DNA of 64,000 nucleotides from Tragulus kanchil (lineage: Eukaryota; Chordata; Mammalia; Artiodactyla; Tragulidae). The notes beneath the pieces are model-generated. The model was not told the DNA's origin. It worked only from the letters and a program-made list of their open reading frames with translations, and made no database searches. The position numbers and the translations under genes were made by a program. Where the stretch lies: contig JAIOJX010000004.1 in the NCBI GenBank assembly GCA_022376925.1, positions 180,387,501 through 180,451,500 on the forward strand. Direction: 5' to 3'. This document shows, piece by piece, positions 56,701-59,506 of this stretch (position 1 is the first letter of the stretch; every line of letters starts with the position of its first letter).

Positions 56701-57260
56701 GCCGTCCTGCCGGGTGGAGGGGGCTCTGGAGGCGTCCTGCTGGGTGACTCTGGGGGGAGAGGAACCTTGAGGGTTACTTCGTTGGGTGGGGGTTCTGGGG
56801 GTGTCCCGCGGGGCGGCTCTTGAGGGGGAGGAGGTTCTGGTGGTGCTCCGTTGAGTGGAAGACGCCCTGGGGGTGTCCTGCTGGGTGGGTGAGATTCTGG
56901 GGGTGTCCCGCGGGGCGGCTCTTGAGGGGGAGGAGGCTCTGGTGGTGCTCCGTTGAGTGGAAGGCGTCTTGGGGGCGTCCTGCTGGCTGGAGGAGGGTCT
57001 GGGGCTGTCCCGTGGGGCGATTCGTGGGGGAGAGGTGGCTCGCGAGGTATTGGGTTGTGCGGAAGCCGCCTGGGCAACGTCCCGTTGGGCAGAGCGACGG
57101 ACAGAGGCAGCCTGGGAGGTGGCACTTCGAGGACCGCTCTGTGGCGTCGCAGGAGAGGCCAGGGCCGGCGCCGACCGGTGCCGCTCCAAGGAGAAGTACC
57201 CACTTTCTCCCCGGAGCTTTGCCCAGTGCTGTCCAGCGCTTCGGTGCCCACTACTGGAGC
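2569..57260 (-). CDS. TRIOBP: TRIOBP gene (TRIO and F-actin binding protein), overall
   Basis: This entry spans all coding exons seen here on the minus strand, 5' at the high end. Conceptual splicing uses GT-AG boundaries throughout, and the phases of all 17 exons agree. In order the protein shows basic, Ser/Pro-rich R1-type repeats, five R2 motifs ([16 protein letters not shown] type), a Pro-rich linker, a PH domain, a Ser/Thr-rich linker and a long coiled coil ending in NSLAE. Known family role: the repeat isoforms bundle F-actin in stereocilia rootlets, and loss causes deafness DFNB28 in humans. The PH/coiled-coil isoform (Tara) binds TRIO and stabilises actin. The N-terminal exons of the long form are outside the window. 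Blocks of about 1.1 kb are duplicated inside the gene, so some exons appear twice or as fragments; these are listed separately. Identity is near certain. The exact isoform set is inferred from knowledge of the human gene. Confidence 0.95.
2731..3521 (-). other. Intron before the last coding exon
   Basis: GC-rich intron. From 2902 it belongs to copy A of the first duplicated block. It contains an L2-type 3' end (about 3137-3230, ending in 'caggtgctcaataaa') and a mariner-like element at 3240-3294. I see no other feature. Confidence 0.7.
3137..3294 (+). mobile_element. L2 3' end plus mariner-like element (copies at 4257-4414)
   Basis: 'agggcagggactc...gcataca gcaggtgctcaataaac' is the common L2 tail. 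It is followed directly by 'cttggccaaaaagttcatc' and a matching 'attggccaaccc', a mariner inverted-repeat pair. Both recur 1,120 bases later because of the block duplication. Confidence 0.65.
3522..3608 (-). CDS. TRIOBP: TRIOBP coiled-coil exon (copy A)
   Basis: The exon has 87 nt, 29 codons, phase 0, residues 501-529: [20 protein letters not shown] then RDELQTMQK. The donor is GTGAGG (3516-3521) and the acceptor is GACCCCAG. An identical copy lies at 4642-4728. The exon length is a multiple of three, so splicing in both copies would insert 29 residues without a frameshift, but the duplication looks artefactual. Confidence 0.93.
4642..4728 (-). pseudogene. TRIOBP: Second copy of the 87-nt coiled-coil exon
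   Basis: It is identical to 3522-3608 including splice sites and lies in copy B of duplication 1. It is probably the same genomic exon represented twice, not a real extra exon. Confidence 0.85.
5143..5390 (+). mobile_element. MIR-type SINE remnant
   Basis: It contains the MIR core wording 'ctcagtttcctcacctgta aaatgggg' after 'ccatgtggccttgggcaag'. It is old and diverged, and intronic. Confidence 0.7.
5670..5789 (-). CDS. TRIOBP: TRIOBP coiled-coil exon with Gly/Ser break
   Basis: The exon has 120 nt, 40 codons, phase 0, residues 461-500: [20 protein letters not shown] then [20 protein letters not shown]. The Gly/Ser-rich half is a flexible break between two coiled-coil segments. The acceptor is CCCCAG and the donor is GTGTGC (5664-5669), a weaker but still canonical donor. 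Confidence 0.93.
5860..6019 (-). CDS. TRIOBP: TRIOBP coiled-coil exon
   Basis: The exon has 160 nt: G completing Gln 407, then 53 codons (residues 408-460). It encodes [20 protein letters not shown], then [20 protein letters not shown] and [13 protein letters not shown]. It is a continuous heptad-rich helix. The acceptor is CCTCAG and the donor is GTGGGC (5854-5859). Only a 70-nt intron separates it from the next exon. Confidence 0.94.
6020..6775 (-). other. Intron with a Bov-tA SINE
   Basis: Single-copy intron. Apart from the SINE at 6283-6497 I see only GC-rich unique sequence. Confidence 0.7.
6283..6497 (+). mobile_element. Bov-tA SINE
   Basis: It begins near 'cagtcgcttagttgtgtctg', followed by 'gaccccatagactgtagcc', 'ggagtgggttgccattccc' and 'ctccaggggatct', ending in 'gggcagattctt'. 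This tRNA-derived SINE type is restricted to ruminants and is the main taxonomic marker in the window. Confidence 0.85.
6776..6878 (-). CDS. TRIOBP: TRIOBP coiled-coil exon
   Basis: The exon has 103 nt: CC completing Ala 373, then 33 codons, then CA starting Gln 407. It encodes [20 protein letters not shown] then [13 protein letters not shown]. The donor is GTAAGA (6770-6775 on the plus-strand reading) and the acceptor is CTTCCAG. This is clear coiled coil with regularly spaced Leu and Met. Odd phases on both sides match the neighbours exactly, which is strong support for the boundaries. Confidence 0.94.
6879..8760 (-). other. Intron with two MIR remnants and an exon-derived minisatellite
   Basis: MIR-like pieces lie at about 7205-7330 and 7975-8120 ('tttcctcatctgtgaaatgg'). 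The part adjoining the exon (8582-8760) is the minisatellite described separately. The section from 8198 is in copy A of duplication 2. Confidence 0.65.
8582..8794 (-). repeat. Minisatellite derived from the end of the coiled-coil exon
   Basis: A 34-base segment (plus strand ccgaggccgtggccgccgtc...) occurs at 8582, 8663 and 8761, spaced 81 and 98 bases apart with related flanks. The third copy is the last 34 bases of the real exon; the other two are intronic. In gene orientation the true copy is followed by GTGAGG, the middle copy by GTGGGG (a possible decoy donor) and the distal copy by GGGAGG (no GT). The array is repeated at 9741-9953. Confidence 0.85.
8761..8908 (-). CDS. TRIOBP: TRIOBP coiled-coil exon (copy A)
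   Basis: The exon has 148 nt, 49 codons plus one nucleotide, residues 324-372 and the first base of Ala 373. It encodes [20 protein letters not shown] then a heptad-rich [18 protein letters not shown] and [11 protein letters not shown]. The acceptor is CCTGCAG and the donor is GTGAGG (8755-8760). An identical exon copy is at 9920-10067 inside the duplicated block; using both would put an out-of-phase repeat into the mRNA. Its 3' end is also repeated in the adjacent intron as a short minisatellite. Confidence 0.93.
9920..10067 (-). pseudogene. TRIOBP: Second copy of the 148-nt coiled-coil exon
   Basis: It is identical in sequence to 8761-8908 with the same splice sites. 148 is not a multiple of three, so including both copies in the mRNA would shift the frame. 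This supports one copy being artefactual. Confidence 0.85.
10376..10704 (+). mobile_element. CHR-related tRNA-derived SINE, full length with target-site duplication
   Basis: The 5' part is 'ggcttcccctggcggtccag' with A box and B box (ggttcgatccc). The body carries CTCTGG...GCGCATGCGC...CCAGAG, and the tail is A-rich. It is flanked by the direct repeat aaaaagacaccaaac at 10361-10375 and 10705-10719. The truncated copy at 9225-9354 comes from duplication 2. Confidence 0.85.
12752..12948 (+). mobile_element. CHR-like SINE, degraded
   Basis: 'gttccctggcagtccagag' and 'gggttcggtccctggtgggg' are recognisable A-box and B-box regions. The 3' end has 'ggtggccaaaaatacata'. Confidence 0.7.
13890..14050 (+). 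mobile_element. MIR SINE remnant
   Basis: 'gagttcaaatcccacctctg' and 'caggcaagtcacataacctc' followed by 'tctgcaaaatgggcacag' are MIR core words. Confidence 0.75.
14171..14281 (-). CDS. TRIOBP: TRIOBP coiled-coil region exon
   Basis: The exon has 111 nt, 37 codons, phase 0, residues 287-323 of the Tara form: [20 protein letters not shown] followed by [17 protein letters not shown]. The first half continues a heptad pattern (L, L, W, L). The second half, with Gly-Ile-Pro-Pro-Gly, interrupts the coil before the next exon. The acceptor is CCGTAG and the donor is GTAAGG. Confidence 0.93.
14282..14903 (-). other. Intron with an L2 tail
   Basis: 'aggcttggcatacagaagg' and 'cgctcaataaatgg' at about 14605-14645 are an L2 3' end. 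Nothing else is recognised. Confidence 0.6.
14904..15429 (-). CDS. TRIOBP: TRIOBP linker and start of coiled coil
   Basis: The exon has 526 nt, G plus 175 codons, residues 112-286 of the Tara form. It opens [19 protein letters not shown] Ser/Arg/Pro-rich linker ([20 protein letters not shown]) follows, then a charged helical stretch with [20 protein letters not shown] and [20 protein letters not shown]. In the family this region between the PH domain and the coiled coil carries phosphorylation sites and partner-binding surfaces. The acceptor is CCCTAG and the donor is GTAGGC (14898-14903). It is a single-copy exon. Confidence 0.94.
16390..16546 (-). mobile_element. CHR-like SINE, reverse orientation
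   Basis: A T-run at its plus-strand start is the poly(A) tail. 'cccagggatcgaacctgtgc' is a reverse B box, and the element ends 'gggactgccaggcaagccc'. Confidence 0.75.
16799..17082 (+). mobile_element. CHR-related SINE with GCGCATGCGC hairpin
   Basis: Same subfamily as 10376-10704: 'ggcttccctggtggcccagt', B box ggttcggtccc, the CTCTGG/CCAGAG arms around GCGCATGCGC at about 16930-16952, and an A-rich tail. Confidence 0.85.
17239..17348 (-). CDS. TRIOBP: TRIOBP PH-domain exon 4 with C-terminal helix
   Basis: The exon has 110 nt, 36 codons plus two nucleotides (AA) that complete a Lys with the next exon's G. It encodes [20 protein letters not shown] then [16 protein letters not shown]. It contains the PH-domain C-terminal helix with the near-invariant Trp (RRNWIEAL), about residues 75-110 of the Tara form. 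The donor is GTACGT and the acceptor is TTTGCAG. The domain as a whole (about residues 8-107) suggests membrane or protein docking. No lipid specificity can be read from the sequence. Confidence 0.95.
17349..17717 (-). other. Intron between PH exons 3 and 4
   Basis: Short single-copy intron; no repeat or other feature recognised. Confidence 0.6.
17718..17807 (-). CDS. TRIOBP: TRIOBP PH-domain exon 3
   Basis: The exon has 90 nt, 30 codons, phase 0: [20 protein letters not shown] followed by [10 protein letters not shown]. These are residues 45-74 of the Tara form and middle strands of the PH fold, ending in the typical GFQI strand. The acceptor is TTGCTGCAG and the donor is GTGAGC (17712-17717). 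It lies outside all duplicated blocks. Confidence 0.95.
17917..17985 (-). CDS. TRIOBP: TRIOBP PH-domain exon 2
   Basis: The exon has 69 nt, 23 codons, phase 0. It encodes [20 protein letters not shown] then AEE, residues 22-44 of the Tara form. This is the classic PH core: a basic strand, a Trp, and the (F/Y)-V-L strand. The acceptor is TTCGCAG and the donor is GTGAGA (17911-17916). The first 45 nt of the exon recur at 19109-19153, without the donor, in the second copy of a duplicated block; that fragment cannot be spliced correctly. Confidence 0.95.
17939..20259. repeat. Tandem block duplication 3 (offset 1,168)
   Basis: Copy A is about 17939-19091 and copy B 19109-20259, with about 17 bases of filler between them. 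Copy B begins inside PH exon 2, leaving a fragment without its donor at 19109-19153. A MIR tail lies near the end of each copy (about 18990-19085 and 20155-20250). Confidence 0.95.
19109..19153 (-). pseudogene. TRIOBP: Fragment of PH exon 2
   Basis: The first 45 nt of the exon ([15 protein letters not shown]) have an intact acceptor side but no donor, because the duplicated block starts within the exon. It is not usable in splicing. Confidence 0.85.
20260..21780 (-). other. Intron between PH exons 1 and 2, unique part
   Basis: GC-rich intronic sequence. Long open frames on both strands (for example 20861-21877 plus, 20757-21566 minus) show no domain and do not respect the PH exon at 21781-21837, so I treat them as chance. 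Confidence 0.6.
21781..21837 (-). CDS. TRIOBP: TRIOBP PH-domain exon 1
   Basis: The exon has 57 nt, 19 codons, phase 0: [19 protein letters not shown]. The acceptor is CATAG and the donor is GTAGGA. It is the first exon common to long and short forms, residues 3-21 of the Tara form, and holds the first beta strand of the PH domain (KKGWMSIL). The next exon continues with [10 protein letters not shown]. My memory of human TRIOBP has about 11 extra residues at this join. I see no in-frame exon for them here, which would account for 582 versus 593 residues, but this is uncertain. Confidence 0.93.
22267..24520. repeat. Tandem block duplication 4 (offset 1,134)
   Basis: Copy A is 22267-23388 and copy B 23401-24520, both starting gctgccggggtccaacc, with about 12 bases of filler (agtaccccctac and similar). 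It is intronic and disrupts no exon. Confidence 0.95.
24190..26505. repeat. Tandem block duplication 5 (offset 1,158)
   Basis: Copy A is 24190-25346 and copy B 25348-26505, starting cacaccctgtctgctctc. Copy A begins inside copy B of duplication 4, so about 320 bases (from 23057, 24191 and 25348) are present three times. Confidence 0.95.
26118..28275. repeat. Tandem block duplication 6 (offset 1,078)
   Basis: Copy A is 26118-27195 and copy B 27196-28275, starting gagcactgacaggtccgcac. It overlaps the end of duplication 5. This is the shortest of the seventeen. Confidence 0.95.
29342..29360 (+). repeat. Run of 19 G
   Basis: An uninterrupted G homopolymer about 0.6 kb from the Tara first exon. 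Its length is likely to be polymorphic or a sequencing error. Confidence 0.9.
29700..30540 (-). promoter_or_regulatory. TRIOBP: CpG-island promoter of the short (Tara) isoform
   Basis: The region is dense in CG dinucleotides and GC boxes (gggcgggg). Upstream of the ATG in gene orientation it has two ATTGG boxes (plus-strand ccaat at 30192-30196 and 30244-30248), consistent with NF-Y binding. No TATA box is apparent; a run of T beside 'cataaaac' at 30143 is not well placed. The coding ATG is at 29975-29977. The island is repeated at about 30817-31660, so it appears twice. The transcription start is probably between about 30000 and 30140, inferred only. Confidence 0.75.
29972..29977 (-). CDS. 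TRIOBP: TRIOBP-1 (Tara) first coding exon: Met-Thr only
   Basis: ATG ACG is followed directly by the strong donor GTGAGT (29966-29971). Spliced to the exon at 21781-21837 it gives [12 protein letters not shown], the N-terminus known for Tara. The exon sits in a CpG island, which supports an internal transcription start. The whole region is present again about 1,117 bases higher, with ATGACG at 31090-31095. The two copies differ just upstream of the ATG (plus strand t at 29981, g at 31099), so the exact Kozak context is uncertain. Confidence 0.85.
31090..31095 (-). pseudogene. TRIOBP: Second copy of the Tara Met-Thr exon
   Basis: ATGACG with donor GTGAGT sits in copy B of duplication 7. It is equivalent to 29972-29977; which copy carries the true flanking sequence cannot be decided here. 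Confidence 0.8.
32280..34440. repeat. Tandem block duplication 8 (offset 1,083-1,091)
   Basis: Copy A is 32280-33356 and copy B about 33370-34440, with about 12 bases of filler. The first 200 bases of copy B carry several substitutions and short deletions against copy A; further in, the copies agree almost perfectly. Confidence 0.95.
34142..36390. repeat. Tandem block duplication 9 (offset 1,112-1,128)
   Basis: Copy A is 34142-35269 and copy B 35270-36390. Copy B loses about 15 bases in its first 150. Copy A ends inside a CHR-like SINE, leaving a 25-base stub at about 35245-35269. Confidence 0.95.
36353..36485 (+). mobile_element. CHR-like SINE, short form
   Basis: 'gacgtccctggcagtccagg', B box 'gggatttgatccctggtca', ending 'catggccaaaaagtaaaaat'. 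Confidence 0.8.
37421..37558 (-). CDS. TRIOBP: TRIOBP exon just before the PH domain (long isoform)
   Basis: The exon has 138 nt, 46 codons, phase 0. It begins [17 protein letters not shown] and ends [12 protein letters not shown] before the donor GTAGGC (37415-37420). Two acceptors are possible 4 nt apart. Only the upstream one (AG at 37559-37560) keeps the frame with the preceding exon and gives the family-typical ADKRPAEGK join. The hydrophobic Phe/Leu-rich end reads directly into [10 protein letters not shown] of the PH domain. In the short isoform this exon is replaced by Met-Thr from the CpG-island exon. Confidence 0.9.
38119..40340. repeat. Tandem block duplication 10 (offset 1,110)
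   Basis: Copy A is 38119-39228 and copy B 39229-40340, both starting at ggaaactgagacctccatc. A clean join with no exon inside. Confidence 0.95.
38428..38456. repeat. (TGAA)n microsatellite (copy at 39538-39566)
   Basis: About six tandem TGAA units. Both copies have the same unit number, as expected if they are the same locus read twice. Confidence 0.9.
40817..40894 (-). CDS. TRIOBP: TRIOBP short acidic exon (long isoform)
   Basis: The exon has 78 nt, 26 codons, phase 0. It encodes [18 protein letters not shown], then TDQKQADA. The acceptor has a good pyrimidine tract (TTCTTTCTTATTTCCAG), and the donor is GTAGTT at 40811-40816. It links the Pro-rich exon at 45330-46445 to the exon at 37421-37558. 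It is charged and probably disordered, and it lies outside every duplicated block, so its sequence is unambiguous. Confidence 0.88.
40965..41465. repeat. Degenerate CATCC-rich simple repeat array
   Basis: About 500 bases of 'atccatccatc', 'caacatcc' and 'cacccaccca' variants, low in G. Typical of an old tetranucleotide array that has decayed. Confidence 0.85.
41720..42075 (+). mobile_element. L1 LINE 3' end fragment
   Basis: (CA)n at 41721-41741, then 'gagtattactcagccacaaa', 'catgatatcacttatacatg' and 'aacagaaacagactcacag', the same L1 region as 1165-1640. It directly precedes a SINE. Confidence 0.75.
42076..42450 (+). mobile_element. CHR-2-like SINE, long form
   Basis: 'gggcttccctggtggctcc', 'gggtttgatccctgatctgg', then repeated 'gagcccgtgctccagagccc' units and an A-rich end. 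The body contains an internal repeat of about 34-40 bases. Confidence 0.8.
42457..42737 (+). mobile_element. CHR-related SINE with GCGCATGCGC hairpin
   Basis: 'gggcttccccggtggtccag', B box ggttcaatccc, 'ggcgcatgcgcccagag' at about 42595-42612, then 'aatgaagatggatgaag' and an A-rich tail. Adjacent to the preceding SINE. Confidence 0.85.
43535..43815 (-). mobile_element. CHR-related SINE with hairpin, reverse orientation
   Basis: 'catccatctttgttctttgg' through 'gctctgggcacatgcgcccc' to 'gggatcgaaccagtgcccct' and 'ccaccagggtagcccc'. Same subfamily as 10376-10704. Confidence 0.85.
43850..46090. repeat. Tandem block duplication 11 (offset 1,126)
   Basis: Copy A is 43850-44972 and copy B 44976-46090, starting agagcagacctgggctcc. 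Copy A ends within the 1,116-nt exon and has a 4-base loss near its end. It includes a MIR at about 43880-44040 (copy 45006-45166). Confidence 0.95.
44204..44972 (-). pseudogene. TRIOBP: Truncated copy of the Pro-rich exon
   Basis: It matches 45330-46098 but lacks the upstream third of the exon and its acceptor, and carries a frame-breaking deletion near 44943. Not functional as an exon. Confidence 0.85.
45330..46445 (-). CDS. TRIOBP: TRIOBP Pro/Gly-rich linker exon (long isoform)
   Basis: This exon has 1,116 nt, exactly 372 codons in phase 0, starting GTG ACG AAG and ending CAG CGG GAG before GTAAGT. The acceptor is CCTCAG. The protein is rich in Pro, Gly, Arg and Glu and looks disordered. 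Two short related motifs stand out: [11 protein letters not shown] at exon residues 220-230 and [11 protein letters not shown] at 252-262. They are amphipathic and could be short helices or docking peptides; their function is not known to me. The exon belongs to the long isoform only. Its downstream 770 nt are repeated at 44204-44972 in a truncated copy with a small deletion near the junction, so only this copy can encode the full exon. Confidence 0.92.
46446..47098 (-). other. Intron
   Basis: Single-copy, no repeat or other feature recognised. Confidence 0.6.
47099..47213 (-). CDS. TRIOBP: TRIOBP exon following the giant exon
   Basis: The exon is 115 nt, one nucleotide plus 38 codons, which completes the Arg codon begun by AG at the end of the giant exon. 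It encodes [14 protein letters not shown] followed by a Gln/Arg/Ser-rich stretch ending SSPALSRE. The acceptor is CATAG and the donor is GTAAGC (47093-47098). An internal TTTCAG at 47186-47191 also looks like an acceptor but would break the phase with the giant exon, so I chose the upstream one. No folded domain is visible. The exon is used only in the long isoform, because the Tara promoter lies further downstream in the gene. The sequence matches the position and wording of the human long-form exon as I remember it. Confidence 0.88.
47632..47826 (-). mobile_element. Bov-tA SINE, reverse orientation
   Basis: 'ctagtggctcagatggtaaa', 'ggggttcaacccctgggttg', 'cttgcctagagaattccatg' and 'cagacatgactgagcgac' match the complementary strand of Bov-tA. 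Confidence 0.85.
48982..49275 (+). mobile_element. CHR-related SINE with hairpin
   Basis: 'ggcttccctggtggtccagt', 'gtgtccaattacaagccagt', GCGCATGCGC within CTCTGG/CCAGAG arms at about 49116-49138, then 'aataagtatggatgaaaaat' and an A-rich tail. Confidence 0.85.
49928..52185. repeat. Tandem block duplication 12 (offset 1,124)
   Basis: Copy A is 49928-51080 and copy B 51081-52185. Copy B loses about 29 bases in its first 80, then matches closely. Each copy contains the L1-like sequence at 50440-50690. Confidence 0.93.
50440..50690 (+). mobile_element. Old L1 3' end (copy at 51564-51814)
   Basis: 'gggaaatctctgaacttccc', 'aattttgtcatgacccttaa' and 'aactgccctaaaaactaaag' resemble the 3' end of old mammalian L1 subfamilies. 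Identification from memory, moderate. Confidence 0.5.
52570..52830 (-). mobile_element. MIR remnants (copies at 53690-53948 and 54843-55101)
   Basis: 'tttacagatgaggaaactga', 'caggatttgaacccacctg' and 'ccccaaggtcacacagccaa' are reverse MIR words, probably from two adjacent fragments. Confidence 0.7.
52922..54827 (-). pseudogene. TRIOBP: Two partial copies of the giant exon 3' end
   Basis: 52922-53003 is an 82-nt stub. 54040-54827 covers the R2 motifs and donor, but its upstream end runs into filler. Both repeat sequence present intact in 55193-57260. Confidence 0.88.
53586..53591 (-). terminator. TRIOBP: Candidate intronic polyadenylation signal for TRIOBP-4
   Basis: AATAAA in gene orientation (context AATAATAAAGACCC), about 450 nt past the donor at 54034-54039 in the nearest continuous copy. 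The same signal recurs at 52468-52473. A transcript reading through the donor would stop at the overlapping TGA and could be cleaved here. Speculative. Confidence 0.3.
53696..55986. repeat. Tandem block duplication 14 (offset 1,153)
   Basis: Copy A is 53696-54827 and copy B about 54849-55986, with roughly 22-27 bases of filler (gacggacggaaggaagg and on). Copy A contains the last 788 nt of the giant exon (54040-54827). It overlaps duplication 13, so the donor region exists three times (52916, 54034, 55187). Confidence 0.95.
55193..57260 (-). CDS. TRIOBP: TRIOBP giant exon: R1 and R2 actin-bundling repeats
   Basis: This 2,068-nt exon is a single open frame: 2 nt, 688 codons, 2 nt. The acceptor is TAG at 57261-57263 and the donor is GTGAGC at 55187-55192. 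The first part (about 56450-57040) holds R1-type units built from Arg-Asp-(N/T/S)-Pro-Arg and (A/T)SS-P-x-R pieces. They are strongly basic and disordered, and in the family they bind and bundle F-actin. The second part (about 55441-56082) has five R2 motifs beginning VCIG(H/Y)RDAP, spaced 47, 47, 52 and 52 residues apart. The C-terminal stretch has [16 protein letters not shown] and ends FGQER. The exon is much shorter than its human counterpart because the R1 block has few units. A second, error-bearing partial copy lies at 57393-58403, with further fragments at 59263-59506, 54040-54827 and 52922-53003. It also corresponds to nearly all of TRIOBP-4. Confidence 0.95.
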
Positions 57261-58495
57261 CTAGAGAGCGGAGGCAGGTGCACGGTAAGCGGAGAGGTCC
57301 CGGCGGCCCCACAGCCAGCCTTCTTTGTCCCCGGGACAGATGATGGGGCAGACCCCACCTGTCTCCCGTGCCCTCCCCGAGGGCGTGCCACATGAGTCCC
57401 GCTGAGCGGGTCCAGCGGGCTATGAGGCCTGAGGCCTGTCACTCTGGGTGGTCCGGAGGTCGATGGATGCCCAGGGGACCTCACTTTGCTTGGAGCGAGC
57501 CGGGGAAGCGGTTCGGGGGCCAGCACTCGGCGTGGGCCGGAGGAAAGGAGGCCCAAGGAATATCTTTGTTGGTGCGGTGAGGAGAGGCGTTCCTGGGATG
57601 GCTCCGTGGAGAGGCGCGGCGGGGAGAGGCAGGTGCAGGATGGTCCTGCTGGGGGCAGCCCTGAGAAGAGACGCCTCCGGGGTTTTCCCGCCGTGGGGAA
57701 GAGGGTTTGGGATTGTCCCGCTGGGTACATGAAGCTTTAGAGTTCTCCCTTTGGGTCGAAGAGCTTCTGGGTGTGTTGTGTTGAATACAAGAAGGTCGGG
57801 GGTTGTCCCGTGGCGGGGTACAGGTAGGAACAGGAGCTTGAGGGCCGTCCTGCCGGGTGGAGGGGGCTCTGGAGGCGTCCTGCTGGGTGACTCTGGGGGG
57901 AGAGGAACCTTGAGGGTTACTTCGTTGGGTGGGGGTTCTGGGGGTGTCCCGCGGGGCGGCTCTTGAGGGGGAGGAGGTTCTGGTGGTGCTCCGTTGAGTG
58001 GAAGACGCCCTGGGGGTGTCCTGCTGGGTGGGTGAGATTCTGGGGGTGTCCCGCGGGGCGGCTCTTGAGGGGGAGGAGGCTCTGGTGGTGCTCCGTTGAG
58101 TGGAAGGCGTCTTGGGGGCGTCCTGCTGGCTGGAGGAGGGTCTGGGGCTGTCCCGTGGGGCGATTCGTGGGGGAGAGGTGGCTCGCGAGGTATTGGGTTG
58201 TGCGGAAGCCGCCTGGGCAACGTCCCGTTGGGCAGAGCGACGGACAGAGGCAGCCTGGGAGGTGGCACTTCGAGGACCGCTCTGTGGCGTCGCAGGAGAG
58301 GCCAGGGCCGGCGCCGACCGGTGCCGCTCCAAGGAGAAGTACCCACTTTCTCCCCGGAGCTTTGCCCAGTGCTGTCCAGCGCTTCGGTGCCCACTACTGG
58401 AGCCTAGAGAGCGGAGGCAGGTGCACGGTAAGCGGAGAGGTCCCGGCGGCCCCCACAGCCAGCCTTCTTTGTCCCCCGGGACAGATGATGGGGGC
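56248..58495. repeat. Tandem block duplication 15 (offset 1,143)
   Basis: Copy A is 56248-57367 and copy B 57393-58495, with about 25 bases of filler (cgtgccctccccgaggg and on). Copy B repeats the 5' half of the giant exon and its acceptor (exon edge at 58403) with small errors at its low end, including a 2-base loss near 57541. Confidence 0.95.
57393..58403 (-). pseudogene. TRIOBP: Partial copy of the giant exon, 5' half
   Basis: It matches 56250-57260, with the acceptor at 58404-58405, but ends at the block junction before the R2 motifs. A 2-base deletion near 57541 breaks the frame. Either this or the matching part of 55193-57260 is redundant; the latter is the intact one. Confidence 0.88.
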
Positions 58496-59036
58496 AGACC
58501 CCACCCTGTCTCCTCAGAGGCGCCCGTGCACCTGCGCCCCTCGGAGCAAAACCAATTGGAGGAGGGCTTAGATGCCGCTCTCAAGCTCAAGTCCGGAATT
58601 TGACGTTGAAAACCAAGCGGACTCGGTCAAAGGAGGGCGGGCGATAGGGCCGAAGGTCACGTGGTCTGAGGGTCCACGAGCAAGTTAGAAAAGCAGCAAA
58701 CTCTTAAAGAGAGTTTTAAAAACAGCCTGTGTGACCCCAGAGAGGAAGAGCTGGCTCCGATAGCAGCTACCAACAACTTTCCATTTCTCTTCTACTTCCT
58801 GCCGTTGGATTCCAAGACCTCCCTCCCTCCCTTCTAGCAAGACTCTTGTGTGACAGCTCTAGAAATTTCCTTTTGTGAACTGGCAGCCTCAGCCTCACCT
58901 GGGGGGTGGGGGGATGCTAGAAATTCAGAATCTGTGCAGGTCCCTGGGCTGGAGCTTCAGGAGAGAAGTGGCCTCATCTTGAAAGAGGCACGACCGCCTT
59001 CATTAAAGGCCATGGTTAAGAGTCCCTCTTTTCTGA

Positions 59037-59148
59037 GGAGCACCCTGGTGGCCTCATGCTTAGGGTTCACTGCCTTGGCCCGGGGTTCCGTCACTGGTGG
59101 GGAACTGAGATCCCACAAGCTGCGTGGCTTGGGCCAAAAAAAAAAGAC
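59037..59148 (+). mobile_element. CHR-like SINE, short (copy at 60140-60255)
   Basis: 'caccctggtggcctcatgc', 'ccggggttccgtcactggtg', ending 'gcttgggccaaaaaaaaaa'. The A-tail is longer in the second copy. Confidence 0.75.
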
Positions 59149-59262
59149 AGGAATTCCTCTTCTCCCACTTTGAAACTTCTGCCTCCTCCAAATCTCTGAG
59201 CTCGGAGATCCAGTACCCATCAAGGAACTCAAACCATGCACAGCAGGTCAAAGGAACTCCAG

Positions 59263-59506
59263 GCGATTCGTGGGGGAGAGGTGGCTCGCGAGGTATTGGG
59301 TTGTGCGGAAGCCGCCTGGGCAACGTCCCGTTGGGCAGAGCGACGGACAGAGGCAGCCTGGGAGGTGGCACTTCGAGGACCGCTCTGTGGCGTCGCAGGA
59401 GAGGCCAGGGCCGGCGCCGACCGGTGCCGCTCCAAGGAGAAGTACCCACTTTCTCCCCGGAGCTTTGCCCAGTGCTGTCCAGCGCTTCGGTGCCCACTAC
59501 TGGAGC
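59263..59506 (-). pseudogene. TRIOBP: Fragment of the giant exon start
   Basis: 244 nt with an intact acceptor, encoding [20 protein letters not shown] onward, ending at the block junction without a donor. Confidence 0.88.
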
